Shown here piece after piece: positions 8,812 through 16,916 of a stretch of DNA of 64,000 nucleotides (positions are counted from its first letter, which is position 1; each line of letters starts with the position of its first letter). This DNA comes from Synechococcales cyanobacterium C42_A2020_086. GTDB taxonomy: Bacteria; Cyanobacteriota; Cyanobacteriia; Elainellales; Elainellaceae. Where the stretch lies: NCBI GenBank assembly GCA_015272325.1, contig JACYLU010000010.1:1-64000 (forward strand). Direction: 5' to 3'. The translations under genes were made by a program, and so were the position numbers. The notes under the pieces are model-generated. The model worked only from the letters and a program-made list of their open reading frames with translations. It had not been told where the DNA came from and did no database searches.

Positions 8812-9807
8812 ATGCTGTTACATCAACATTCGGGGCGCTGGCAGCTAGGGCTAGCACTGTCGTTACTGACGGCCCTGCTTTGGGGCATCATGCCCAATGT
8901 GCTGTCGATTGCGCTGCAAGCCGTCGATACCTACACGCTGACTTGGTTTCGGTTTCTCTCGTCCTTTTTGCTGCTGTCTAGCTATCTTGGCATCCGCCGA
9001 GTGCTCAGGGGACCGTCTCCGGTCATGAATGGCAACAAAGGCGTCGCGGCCTTGGCTCACCTGCGCGGCGGACAAGGGTTGCTGCTGATTCTGGCAATTT
9101 TAGGCGTTGGCTTAGACTATCCGCTCTACTTGCAGGGCATGGCGCGAACCTCACCTGCAAATGCGGAAGTCGTAATCCAGCTGGCTCCCGTTCTCATGAG
9201 TTTGGGGGCAATTTTAATTTTCAAAGAACGCTATACCCGCCAGCAGTGGATGGGAGTTGCAATTCTCACCACTGGCTTCTCGCTGTTCTTCCGCGAGCAG
9301 TTAACTGCTCTCTTCGCAGGGTCTTCTCAGTATTTTGTGGGGAGTGTGCTGGTGATGCTGGCAGCAGTAGCCTGGTCCATCTATGCCTTGGCGCAAAAGC
9401 AATTGCTGCAAGTGCTGCCTTCTGAGCTGATCATGCTGGTGATCTATGGTGCCTGTGCCGTGCTATACACGCCGACTGCCCAATTCCAGCAGCTCGTGGG
9501 CTTAAGCCCGCTCTACATCGCTACTTTGATTGCCTCTGGACTCAGCACGCTCATCTCCTACGGTGCATTCGCAGAAGCCCTAGCGCACTGGGAGGCATCT
9601 AAAATCAGCGCCATCCAGAGCCTAACCCCTGTGATCACCCTCAGCTCAGCTTGGGTGCTGGCGCGGCTATTGCCCACGGTAATTCCCCCTGAACCGCTGA
9701 ATCGGCTCGGCTTGGCGGGGACGGCACTCGTGATCGGCGGATCGGTAATTATTGCCCTCGGAAACCGATTGCAATGGGTGCCAGACGGTTCTGATGATCA
9801 GCCGTGA
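8812..9807 (+). CDS. EamA/DMT-family transporter
   Basis: The 331-residue protein is almost entirely hydrophobic, with about ten predicted membrane helices in two EamA halves. The first half opens with 'LALSLLTALLWGIMPNVLS' and carries 'GMARTSPANAEVVIQLAPVL', typical of the fourth helix of the drug/metabolite transporter superfamily. The second half contains 'GSVLVMLAAVAWSIYALAQK' and 'ALAHWEASKISAIQSLTPVI'. Family members export or import small metabolites such as amino acids or purines. The substrate cannot be read from sequence. The gene stands alone; a small membrane protein gene starts about 100 bases downstream. Confidence 0.88.
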   Translation: MLLHQHSGRWQLGLALSLLTALLWGIMPNVLSIALQAVDTYTLTWFRFLSSFLLLSSYLGIRRVLRGPSPVMNGNKGVAALAHLRGGQGLLLILAILGVGLDYPLYLQGMARTSPANAEVVIQLAPVLMSLGAILIFKERYTRQQWMGVAILTTGFSLFFREQLTALFAGSSQYFVGSVLVMLAAVAWSIYALAQKQLLQVLPSELIMLVIYGACAVLYTPTAQFQQLVGLSPLYIATLIASGLSTLISYGAFAEALAHWEASKISAIQSLTPVITLSSAWVLARLLPTVIPPEPLNRLGLAGTALVIGGSVIIALGNRLQWVPDGSDDQP

Positions 9808-9821
9808 TCGGCTACAGAAGG

Positions 9822-9841
9822 CGGTAAACGACGGTAAACGA
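9822..9841. repeat. 10-bp perfect tandem dimer
   Basis: CGGTAAACGA is repeated twice without a gap, just downstream of the EamA gene stop. Confidence 0.8.
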
Positions 9842-9908
9842 TTAGAGGAAGTCAGTATGATCAGGACATCCCCATCGAGTAGCAAGCAAGCGATCAGGAG
9901 GAATCCCG

Positions 9909-10466
9909 ATGCAGTGGCACCCGGTTTCACTGACGGCTAGTGAATCGCCGACCTATAGCCGCCTATGGCTCCTGGGGCTGGTGGCTCTAGGAAGCGTTAG
10001 CAGCGTCATTCATCCCCATGCGCCGCTGGTGGCGTTTGCCGCTGTTGCTGGCACGACCCTAGCGCGTCACAGGGCTATCGTAGCCATCGCGGCCATCTGG
10101 CTGGCGAACCAGCTCTACGGCTATGGTATTCGTCAGTATCCCCATACAAATGAGGCCATGATCTGGGCATTCGCTATGGGTGGAGGGGCGCTGCTTGTCA
10201 CAGGTCTGGCAAGTTTCCGACCAACGTTCAGCCGCTCCCATGGGCTGAATCACCTCTTGTGGCTCGGTTTCAGCACACTCGGTGGTTTTGTACTGTACCA
10301 GATGCTAATCGCCTTGGTGGGATGGGTGCAGGGACTGGAACACCCGGTGACGCTAGATCTGCTGGGACCCATGCTGCTCAAAGAGGTGCGTTGGGCGGCA
10401 GGGTTAGGGCTGTTGCACCTGCTGCTATTTCGGGGGCTGCGCTGGTCTGCGGCTGCTCAAAACTGA
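9909..10466 (+). CDS. Hypothetical membrane protein
   Basis: This 185-residue protein has about five hydrophobic segments: residues about 20-60 ('LWLLGLVALGSVSSV', 'LVAFAAVAGTTLA'), 65-75, 83-100, 115-135 and 160-175. I do not recognise the family. The sequence 'AGGAGGAATCCCG' just before the ATG is a strong ribosome-binding site and supports this start. It could be co-transcribed with the EamA transporter upstream. It ends 31 bases before the converging LigT-like gene. The function is unknown. Confidence 0.65.
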   Translation: MQWHPVSLTASESPTYSRLWLLGLVALGSVSSVIHPHAPLVAFAAVAGTTLARHRAIVAIAAIWLANQLYGYGIRQYPHTNEAMIWAFAMGGGALLVTGLASFRPTFSRSHGLNHLLWLGFSTLGGFVLYQMLIALVGWVQGLEHPVTLDLLGPMLLKEVRWAAGLGLLHLLLFRGLRWSAAAQN

Positions 10467-10497
10467 CTCCTGCGACCTTGCGTGTGACGGCATCGGG

Positions 10498-11133
10498 CTA
10501 ATCTCTAGGAACGGCAGGCAACAGTGCAAACTCCGAGTGAATCTGCCAGCTTTGCCCGTCGTGCAGGAGCAGCGTCAGGTGTTCAGCGATAAATTCTAAG
10601 TTCACCACTCGTGATTCTAGCTGCGACCAAGCCGCCCGGAAGGTTTGCCGTGTGAGGTTGCGGGAGGCCACCGTTAGATGCGGCGTAAACGGACGGCGCT
10701 GGGCTACAGCGTCCACAATGCCTATCTGCTCCAACGCCTGACTCAGCTGGGTTTGCAGCGCCAGCAGCTCAGGGGTTTTCAGCACGTTGAGATACAGCAC
10801 TCGCGGTGGAAAGGCGGCAAATCCTGAGAGGGTAACGGGGAAGGCACGATGCTGGCTAGACACCTGCCGCAGGCTCTGCTGTAGAGAAGCCACAGTTTCT
10901 AAAGGCCACAGAAACGGTGCTTGCAGCGTCACATGGGGCGGTGCTTTGGCGGTGCGCGTCTGGAAACATTCGCTTAACTCCCGAATCACGCTGGTCGCGT
11001 AATCCTGAATAGCGAGCGGTGGCAAGAGCGCAATGAAGAAGCGTTGTGGCTGCAATTTAGAGGAGAACCCAGGCAAAGAGATACGATCGGCAATGTCCAT
11101 AACCGGCAATTTCGCAGAATCAAGCAACCTCAA
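10498..11133 (-). CDS. 2'-5' RNA ligase / LigT-like 2H phosphoesterase
   Basis: Two H-x-T motifs, 'PHVTLQAPF' (about residue 63) and 'PHLTVASRN' (about 148), are the catalytic signature of 2H phosphoesterases, which act on 2'-5' or cyclic phosphates of RNA or nucleotides. 'RFFIALLPP' near residue 31 is the usual first strand. Length (211, or 200 from an internal ATG at 11100) fits the family. The second start is plausible because the first 11 residues are not conserved-looking. The gene faces the preceding membrane protein and diverges from a small coiled-coil gene. The physiological substrate is unknown. Confidence 0.8.
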   Translation of the reverse strand: MRLLDSAKLPVMDIADRISLPGFSSKLQPQRFFIALLPPLAIQDYATSVIRELSECFQTRTAKAPPHVTLQAPFLWPLETVASLQQSLRQVSSQHRAFPVTLSGFAAFPPRVLYLNVLKTPELLALQTQLSQALEQIGIVDAVAQRRPFTPHLTVASRNLTRQTFRAAWSQLESRVVNLEFIAEHLTLLLHDGQSWQIHSEFALLPAVPRD

Positions 11134-11232
11134 GCGGGGTTAAGCGCGATCGCCTACAATGCAGTAGGCTTAATTATGCAATCGATGAGCTGCGTGTTCA
11201 GATTCAACAGGTAAGGATCACGCTTAGACAAC

Positions 11233-11252
11233 GCTAGATAGCGCTGGATAGC
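11233..11252. repeat. 10-bp tandem dimer
   Basis: GCTAGATAGC is followed by GCTGGATAGC (one mismatch), then GCTTAGAG. It lies between the divergent LigT-like and coiled-coil genes. Confidence 0.65.
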
Positions 11253-11305
11253 GCTTAGAGTCAGATAGGGTCAAATTCGACGTTCAAACTGAAGGTGATC
11301 GAGGA

Positions 11306-11578
11306 GTGGAAGGTCAATCCAATCATCTAGATTCCATTGTTCTACAAATTGGGGAAGCCGTCGTGGCTACGACTGAAACCGTCGATCGGTTGGCTGCACA
11401 GGTGGATGCGTTGGCAGCTCAAGTGCAACAGCAAGGGTATCAAATTTTTGCTTTGAGTGATGCCGTGCAGACCTTAGCAGAAAACCACGACAGCACTATT
11501 GCCCGGTTAGAACAGTTGACCAATACCCTCCAGCAGTTAGTAGCAGCCATCGAAGATCCAGAAAAGCCTCAAGGTTAG
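11306..11578 (+). CDS. Small coiled-coil protein, hypothetical
   Basis: The 90-residue acidic product consists mostly of heptad-like repeats ('VDRLAAQVDALAAQVQQQGY', 'AVQTLAENHDSTIARLEQLT', 'LQQLVAAI') and is predicted to be a single alpha-helical coiled coil with no membrane segment. The start is a GTG with GAGGA directly in front, a short spacing, so the true start is uncertain. I cannot name a family. It precedes hetZ by 175 bases on the same strand. Confidence 0.55.
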   Translation: MEGQSNHLDSIVLQIGEAVVATTETVDRLAAQVDALAAQVQQQGYQIFALSDAVQTLAENHDSTIARLEQLTNTLQQLVAAIEDPEKPQG

Positions 11579-11715
11579 ATCGGCTAGCTTCAGTGCCCAC
11601 TCGGAGAGCAGTAGTCACAAAAACTGCATTGCCCATTCAAAACTGCTAGGTAGGTGACGAGAAGCCGCTGGTTCCCAACAGGGGAGCCTAACTTCTCCAA
11701 ACTTCTATAGAGGGG

Positions 11716-11722
11716 TATAAAT
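11716..11722 (+). promoter_or_regulatory. Possible -10 element of hetZ
   Basis: TATAAAT lies 32 bases before the hetZ ATG, in an otherwise GC-balanced spacer. No convincing -35 sequence is visible, so an activator would be expected if this is the promoter. Confidence 0.3.
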
Positions 11723-11753
11723 AGAAAATCTCGAGACAAGGACGCTTATTCTA

Positions 11754-12884
11754 ATGACACTGGCTGAGGATTTCAGGCGAGACTGGCGATCGCGACTCCA
11801 AGAGAGCGGTGCTAATTTATCTTCTGCCGATCAGGAAAGCATTATTGATTGGCTCCTAGGAGAAGATGTGCAGCGATTCGACACCTTGCCCGCTGCTCAG
11901 CTTGCCGTTGCTCAGCAGGCTATGGATTACCGCTTTCGCATTCTGCAGCAGCGATACCTTGGGGTTTCTCCAGAACGGGGGCATCAACAATTGATCCAAC
12001 GGCTAAGCAGCCTATTCCTGATTCGCAGCAAAATTCGCACCTGGGTATCGCTATCGCGTGACCGCCGTCGGACCGTAACCGATGTCCTGCATGAGGTGAT
12101 TCAGGAGCTGGTGCAAAGCGATAACTACATCCGCCAACAGATCCAATGGATTAGTCAATGTGCTAAAAGCTCGCGGTTGCGCAATGCCTTGATGTTAGCC
12201 AGCATTGAGGAATATTGCCTGCGCCCCATCCGCAACCAGCCCCTGCTCGTCTTCCGTTTTGTTAACTATCTGCGACGATCGCAGCGCGGCGGGATGACTC
12301 AGGTGCCGACAGGTGAGCTAATTCGGCTAGTTTCGGAAGAAATAACCCCGGACGAAGCCGATAATCCGGTCAGCCTGCTGGATGCTCAAGCCGTCGCCCA
12401 ATATCAGGACAACCAAGCCTGGGAAGAACAGCAAGCGCTACGCAATAAAGTCTTGCAGGAGTTTCTTAACTACCTAGAAGACCAGGTAGAGCCGGCTGCC
12501 GCTGAATGGCTGCGTTTACATCTGCAGGGGCAAACTCAAGAAGCCATTGCTCAGGCGCTGAATCTGCCAATCAAGCAAGTCTATCGGCTACGGGAAAAGA
12601 TTAGCTACCATGCTATTCGCGTCTTTGGCTTCAAGCATCGCCCCGAGCTAGTCGGCTGCTGGCTGGGCACCTCCCTCGTTGAGCACAGCCTGGGACTGAC
12701 CCCGCAGCAATGGCAGCAGTTTTGGCAAACGCTCTCCTCAACCCAACGCAACATCCTAGAGGGTATGAAAGCCGGACGAAGTATGGAGGCAATTGCTCAG
12801 GAGCTGGGGCTGAAGGTGAACCAGGTCATGGGGGAATGGAGTAAACTTTACTTAGCTGCCCAAGCCATGCGGAACATGGACTGA
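11754..12884 (+). CDS. hetZ: HetZ-family regulator (heterocyst differentiation protein homolog)
   Basis: The 376-residue protein matches HetZ throughout. The strongest block is 'DNYIRQQIQWISQCAKSSRL' followed by 'LRPIRNQPLLVFRFVNYLRR', characteristic of this family. Two helix-turn-helix-like regions lie at about residues 256-285 ('QGQTQEAIAQALNLPIKQVY') and 339-365 ('GRSMEAIAQELGLKVNQVMG'). In Anabaena, HetZ is a DNA-binding protein needed early in heterocyst commitment. Homologs also occur in filamentous species without heterocysts, where the role is unclear. The length is close to the roughly 400 residues of Anabaena HetZ. The next gene is patU, the same neighbourhood as in heterocyst formers. 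Confidence 0.88.
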   Translation: MTLAEDFRRDWRSRLQESGANLSSADQESIIDWLLGEDVQRFDTLPAAQLAVAQQAMDYRFRILQQRYLGVSPERGHQQLIQRLSSLFLIRSKIRTWVSLSRDRRRTVTDVLHEVIQELVQSDNYIRQQIQWISQCAKSSRLRNALMLASIEEYCLRPIRNQPLLVFRFVNYLRRSQRGGMTQVPTGELIRLVSEEITPDEADNPVSLLDAQAVAQYQDNQAWEEQQALRNKVLQEFLNYLEDQVEPAAAEWLRLHLQGQTQEAIAQALNLPIKQVYRLREKISYHAIRVFGFKHRPELVGCWLGTSLVEHSLGLTPQQWQQFWQTLSSTQRNILEGMKAGRSMEAIAQELGLKVNQVMGEWSKLYLAAQAMRNMD

Positions 12885-13421
12885 ATTGGCTGCCCTGCTT
12901 TAGCCAGACGCCATAGTCTACTCCGTGGTACACCCCCTAGCAGACAGTATGGAGCGGACCATGTGAGGCAGATAGTACGGGTGCGATCCGTCTGACTAGG
13001 GCAATTTGACTAGGGCAACGAATTCTGAAACCGCAGAGCTGACAAACAATGAATCAGGGGACCAATCAGGAACCGAATCAGGGATCGTTACCAGCGAGTG
13101 GTTATGAACTGCCTGACCGGGGAGATCACACCTGCCAGTTCAAACTGACAATTCAAGCAGCTCTGCCGATGAATGCCACCGATTGCTACTGCCCAAGCAG
13201 GCAAACGAACGTCAGTCAGCCCCAAGGGGCAAACGCGGTGACGCTGTATCTCTAAAGACTGGGCATCCTGAGTAGGAACTCCCACTCCATTTTGGGTGAG
13301 GGTTGCCAACTTGCTGTGAATGGTTCAAGAAGGGAGAGTGCTATAGGCCTTCTTAAACCATCAAGGGCTGATCAAGAACCTTACCTTTTCTGGAACAACA
13401 TCTATTTCTGGAACAACATCT
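12885..13421. other. hetZ-patU spacer
   Basis: About 540 bases without a convincing gene. A plus-strand frame at 13049-13255 (68 codons) is Gln/Asn-rich at its start and overlaps a minus-strand frame at 13088-13309; neither looks conserved. The spacer contains tandem dimers at 12993-13020 and 13388-13423. It is long for an operon gap, so patU may have its own promoter. Confidence 0.5.
12993..13020. repeat. 14-bp tandem dimer
   Basis: TGACTAGGGCAATT is followed by TGACTAGGGCAACG (first 12 bases identical). Confidence 0.75.
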
Positions 13422-13423
13422 AT
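13388..13423. repeat. 18-bp perfect tandem dimer abutting the patU start codon
   Basis: TTCTGGAACAACATCTAT occurs twice with no gap. The second copy ends inside the patU ATG (13422-13424), so the duplication sets the patU leader sequence. No Shine-Dalgarno sequence is present in the unit. Confidence 0.9.
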
Positions 13424-14798
13424 GGCGTCGCCTCTAGACGAGCCAAGTGAGCCGATCCCGTCTCCTACTCTATGTCAGCGAATTGTGTCTCAGTTTCAGG
13501 GAGACTGGGTTACTCACCTCAACGTCGATCAATTATTAGTTTTGATCGATGGCGTCCTCCCTTTTGAGGCCTGTCTCTACTATCAAGTCCTGCCGCTGTT
13601 TCTCGATGGCAATCGGCTGCACTTAGGTATGGTCAGCCCAGAGGATACCTCCGCCAGTGACTATGTGCGCCGCATGGTCTCCTATCTCAATTACTCGCTG
13701 GTACCCCATGCCATCTCTTCAGACGCTCTGAGAGTAGTCTTGACGGTTTATCTCAACCAAAGCAACCGGTCTACCCAGCCCAAGCGGCGAGAGGGCTTCA
13801 GCTACGGCCACTACCGCCACTCCACTCGCAGCAGCGAGCCGCTTGCTGCCAACGAACGGCTGACGCTTGTGGTGGATAGCCCCGACGATCTCAGTGCTAC
13901 CGAAGCGCCAAGCCATCCGGTGGAACTACGAGAGGAAACTCAGATGCATACCCAGACGGCCCTGCCACGGGTGCCAGTTTCCCCGCCGCCGCCTGCACTG
14001 CATCCTCCCTCAACCCCTTCCACAGTTGACTCCTTTGTACCGGTTGCATCTGTACCGGTTGCATCCCATGCGCCTGAATTCGGCACGTCTGAAGACTTGG
14101 TTAGCGACCAAGGGGGTCCTGCTACGTCGTCATTATCAGCCCTGCCCCTAGCGTCGCCCACTCGCTCGCTGCCTACTCTCCGGCTACCGGCTCGCTACCT
14201 CTCGAACCCTGTGGAGCAGTTAGCCACTTTGCCCCCACCCGAACTGTTGTCGGAATTGCTAGCTCGAGTGCTGCTGGGGGGCATTGGTCGGCTGTATTTT
14301 GAATGTCACGTCCAGCATGGGCGAGTGCTGTGGAGCCAGAATGGTATTTTGCAGTCTGTCTTGGATGAGCTGCCGTTGCCCGTATTTCAAGGCATTATGG
14401 ATGAGCTAAAGCGCATGGCTAAGCTGCCACTCAGCCCTATTGAGAAGCCGCAGCAGGTGGAAAGCGACTACCTCTACGAGCGAGCCTGGGTGCTGTTGCG
14501 TTTTCGCTTTATGCCAGGGCAAACCGGAGAAGAGGCGACGTTGCAGGTTTTGCGTGGCGCGGCTCTGAAATTCTATCAGCAGCAGCAGCTCAGCAAACTC
14601 GAGCGAGACGCCCTCAGCATTGCCCAGCAATTGCAAAACAAGCTGAATGAAATTCGCATTCGTGCCTGTGCCGACCCTCAGCAACATGCTCGGTTTGATG
14701 TGCTGCCCACCTTGGGGCCACTGCTCCACCAAATGAAAGAGCAACTCCATCAGTTTGGCGTTGACGCGGGTGAAGCAACCGAACTCGAAGAGCTGTAG
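13422..14798 (+). CDS. patU: PatU-like pattern-formation protein (unsplit), with GspE/PilB N-terminal-like domain
   Basis: Residues about 14-110 ('VTHLNVDQLLVLIDGVLPFE', 'VLPLFLDGNRLHLGMVSPED') resemble the N-terminal domain shared with GspE/PilB ATPases. A Ser/Pro/Thr-rich linker (about 115-265) leads to a C-terminal domain (about 270-450) with 'PPPELLSELLARVLLGGIGR' and a helical end. No ATPase domain is present. The position after hetZ, same strand, matches patU in heterocyst formers. In Anabaena PCC 7120 patU is split into patU5 and patU3, whereas here both parts form one 458-codon frame. PatU proteins influence heterocyst spacing; the role here is inferred from context. The leader contains an 18-bp tandem duplication. 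Confidence 0.68.
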   Translation: MASPLDEPSEPIPSPTLCQRIVSQFQGDWVTHLNVDQLLVLIDGVLPFEACLYYQVLPLFLDGNRLHLGMVSPEDTSASDYVRRMVSYLNYSLVPHAISSDALRVVLTVYLNQSNRSTQPKRREGFSYGHYRHSTRSSEPLAANERLTLVVDSPDDLSATEAPSHPVELREETQMHTQTALPRVPVSPPPPALHPPSTPSTVDSFVPVASVPVASHAPEFGTSEDLVSDQGGPATSSLSALPLASPTRSLPTLRLPARYLSNPVEQLATLPPPELLSELLARVLLGGIGRLYFECHVQHGRVLWSQNGILQSVLDELPLPVFQGIMDELKRMAKLPLSPIEKPQQVESDYLYERAWVLLRFRFMPGQTGEEATLQVLRGAALKFYQQQQLSKLERDALSIAQQLQNKLNEIRIRACADPQQHARFDVLPTLGPLLHQMKEQLHQFGVDAGEATELEEL

Positions 14799-15453
14799 TT
14801 CAAACGGGATTTTGTGTTTAGGAAAGGCATTTCAGTAGTTTCCCAGAGGAATTTCGGTGATTCCTCTGAAGCGATGCCAAACGTTGGTGCTAGACTAAGG
14901 GTGTTCATGTCTTAAAAGGACGTAGTGCGTTGAAACGCTTTTCATTGGCTGGACACCCCTGGCTTTCCCTGTGGTATCTGGAAATGAAACTGCAGCGCAA
15001 GCGGTTTGTAGTGCCGGCTCTCTCATGGGCAGACCGCTGTGAAGGACCCAGTATGCGCTGATCGGCCTGTAACTGTAGGTTTGCAGGTGGCACTGGCGAT
15101 GTTCTATTGATGGTTGGTTGTAGTGTTCATTGCCAACTGATCCTGATCTCGCACTGCTGGCTAGAGCAGACAGATGCTCTACAGATGACCTCGCAAACTC
15201 GGTCGATCGGGTGCTCTTTACAGAGTTTTTATTAGCTAAATCAAGCAATCCAGCGAGAGGAAGTGCTGCCTAGAGCAGCCTTGTCTCGACATTCAGCTGA
15301 CTAGCCAATCGGCGGAGATACCACGTCGCGGCTAGTGGCTGCCAGCGCCTCATTGCGCGAAGGCATAAGCAGCCCTGTCTCGCTGAGCTGCCTCGGTTTC
15401 GCCTGTCCCCTATTCTCAACCATTCCACTTTTTCCGACTTTGGGAGAGCAATC
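14799..15453. other. Intergenic spacer of about 655 bases
   Basis: This is the longest gene-free stretch in the window. It holds a perfect 9-bp hairpin at 14844-14868. A minus-strand frame of 117 codons (14895-15248) has poor protein-like composition and no recognisable family, so I leave it out. The sequence is not obviously decayed coding DNA and could host a small RNA, but I recognise none. Confidence 0.5.
14844..14868 (+). terminator. Hairpin downstream of patU, possible terminator
   Basis: CAGAGGAAT and ATTCCTCTG form a perfect 9-bp stem around the 7-base loop TTCGGTG, 46 bases after the patU stop. No T-tract follows, so it is either a weak or Rho-independent-like terminator or an RNA-stabilising 3' hairpin. 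Confidence 0.45.
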
Positions 15454-16653
15454 ATGTCTAAGCTACTGAGCCGTAAAATTGCCCCTGCCCCGATGCCTGC
15501 TGACATTAGCGTGGTGGACCTGATCGATGGCTATTTCACCGCCTACAATTCTGCCCGCCTGCGGGAGATCTGCCATCTGCTGAGCCGCGAAGTGATGCAA
15601 GAGGGCGTGACAGTAGGGCTAAGTCTTTCGGGAGCCATGACCCCTGCCGGGTTTGGCGTATCTGTGTTGGCACCGCTAATCCGACACGGCTTTATCGACT
15701 GGATCATCAGCACCGGCGCTAATCTGTACCACGATCTACACTATGGACTCGGCTGCGACCTCTATGCTAGCCATCCGTTTGTCGATGATGTAAAGCTGCG
15801 CCAAGAAGGACGCATCCGCATCTACGACATTGTGTTTGGCTACGAGGTGCTCCTAGAAACCGATGCTTTTATTCGAGAACTGCTGAAGGCAGAACCGTTC
15901 CAAAAGCGGATGGGCACCGCGGAATTTCATTACCTGCTGGGTCAATACATCCATGAGGTCGAGAAGCAGTTGGGTGTTAGCCATCCCTGCTTGCTGTCTA
16001 CGGCTTACGAGTGCGGTGTGCCGATCTACACTTCGTCTCCAGGCGATAGCTCGATTGGCATGAACGTGGCGGCCCTAGCGCTAGAGGGTTCGCAACTCAT
16101 CATCGACCCCTCGCAGGATGTGAATGAAACGGCGGCCATCGCCTATGCGGCTCGGGAGTCAGGAATTCCCGGTCAGGAAGGCAAGAGTGCGGCTGTAATT
16201 ATCGGCGGCGGCAGCCCCAAAAACTTCCTGCTGCAAACGCAGCCGCAGCTCCATGAGGTGTTGGGGCTAGAAGAACGCGGCCACGACTACTTTATTCAAA
16301 TCACCGATGCCCGTCCGGATACGGGTGGGCTTTCTGGGGCAACGCCTTCGGAGGCAGTGAGCTGGGGCAAGGTGGACCCGGAAGAACTGCCCAGCACCAT
16401 TGTTTGCTACACCGACAGCACAATTGCGCTGCCGATCATGGCTGCCTACGTGGTGAATCAGTGCCCGCCGCGACCGCTGAAGCGCCTTTATGACCGCCGG
16501 GAAGCGATGCTGGAAAAGCTGCGACTCGACTATCTAGCCGCCAAAATGCGCCAGCCAGAGCAAGCCACTGTAGATATCGCTCGCTTGGTGAAGTCTGCTT
16601 CCCATCGAGAGCCAATAGCAACCTATCCCTGCGGAACGCCGATCCGTAAATAG
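15454..16653 (+). CDS. Deoxyhypusine synthase-like family enzyme
   Basis: The 399-residue protein has the deoxyhypusine synthase fold: 'VGLSLSGAMTPAGFGVSVLA', 'IDWIISTGANLYHDLHYGLG' (NAD-binding strand and loop), 'AVIIGGGSPKNFLLQ' and 'DTGGLSGATPSEAVSWGKVD'. The last motif contains the lysine (about K306) equivalent to the catalytic lysine of eukaryotic deoxyhypusine synthase. The eukaryotic enzyme moves an aminobutyl group from spermidine to eIF5A. Bacteria lack eIF5A, so bacterial homologs are thought to act in polyamine metabolism (for example homospermidine formation) or on unknown acceptors. The ATG is preceded by 'GGGAGAG'. It appears monocistronic. Confidence 0.87.
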   Translation: MSKLLSRKIAPAPMPADISVVDLIDGYFTAYNSARLREICHLLSREVMQEGVTVGLSLSGAMTPAGFGVSVLAPLIRHGFIDWIISTGANLYHDLHYGLGCDLYASHPFVDDVKLRQEGRIRIYDIVFGYEVLLETDAFIRELLKAEPFQKRMGTAEFHYLLGQYIHEVEKQLGVSHPCLLSTAYECGVPIYTSSPGDSSIGMNVAALALEGSQLIIDPSQDVNETAAIAYAARESGIPGQEGKSAAVIIGGGSPKNFLLQTQPQLHEVLGLEERGHDYFIQITDARPDTGGLSGATPSEAVSWGKVDPEELPSTIVCYTDSTIALPIMAAYVVNQCPPRPLKRLYDRREAMLEKLRLDYLAAKMRQPEQATVDIARLVKSASHREPIATYPCGTPIRK

Positions 16654-16882
16654 GGGCGTCTAGCGTTGGGTCATCCGCCACGTCGCAGCCGATTAACCAC
16701 CGCTAAGCTGATAGTTTGATGAGTGGCTACAGGATAGATTGCGCCCGAGCCGTCTATCCTGTTTCAATGAGGAACGACTGCAACTTGAGGGCAGTACATG
16801 CCTGATCATTCAGCGCCAGCAGAAACAAACCTGCAGACGCTCTACCCTGCCGATCTCACACAATCAATCTCACGCACAATAA

Positions 16883-16897
16883 GGAGTAGATTACTCC
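16883..16897 (+). promoter_or_regulatory. Small hairpin in the ycf66 leader
   Basis: GGAGTA and TACTCC form a 6-bp stem with loop GAT, ending eight bases before the AGGAGG ribosome-binding site (16905-16910) of ycf66. The stem encloses another AAGGAG-like sequence. A regulatory role is only a possibility. Confidence 0.3.
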
Positions 16898-16916
16898 CTA
16901 TTCCAGGAGGCAAATC

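Noticed and set aside
11754-14798. A heterocyst-formation gene island
   Set aside because: Only hetZ and patU are present; no hetR, patS, hetP or glycolipid genes occur in the window, and both homologs also exist in non-heterocystous species.
14895-15248. 117-codon minus-strand ORF
   Set aside because: No known motif, Ser/Thr/Ala-rich composition unlike neighbouring genes, and no ribosome-binding site.
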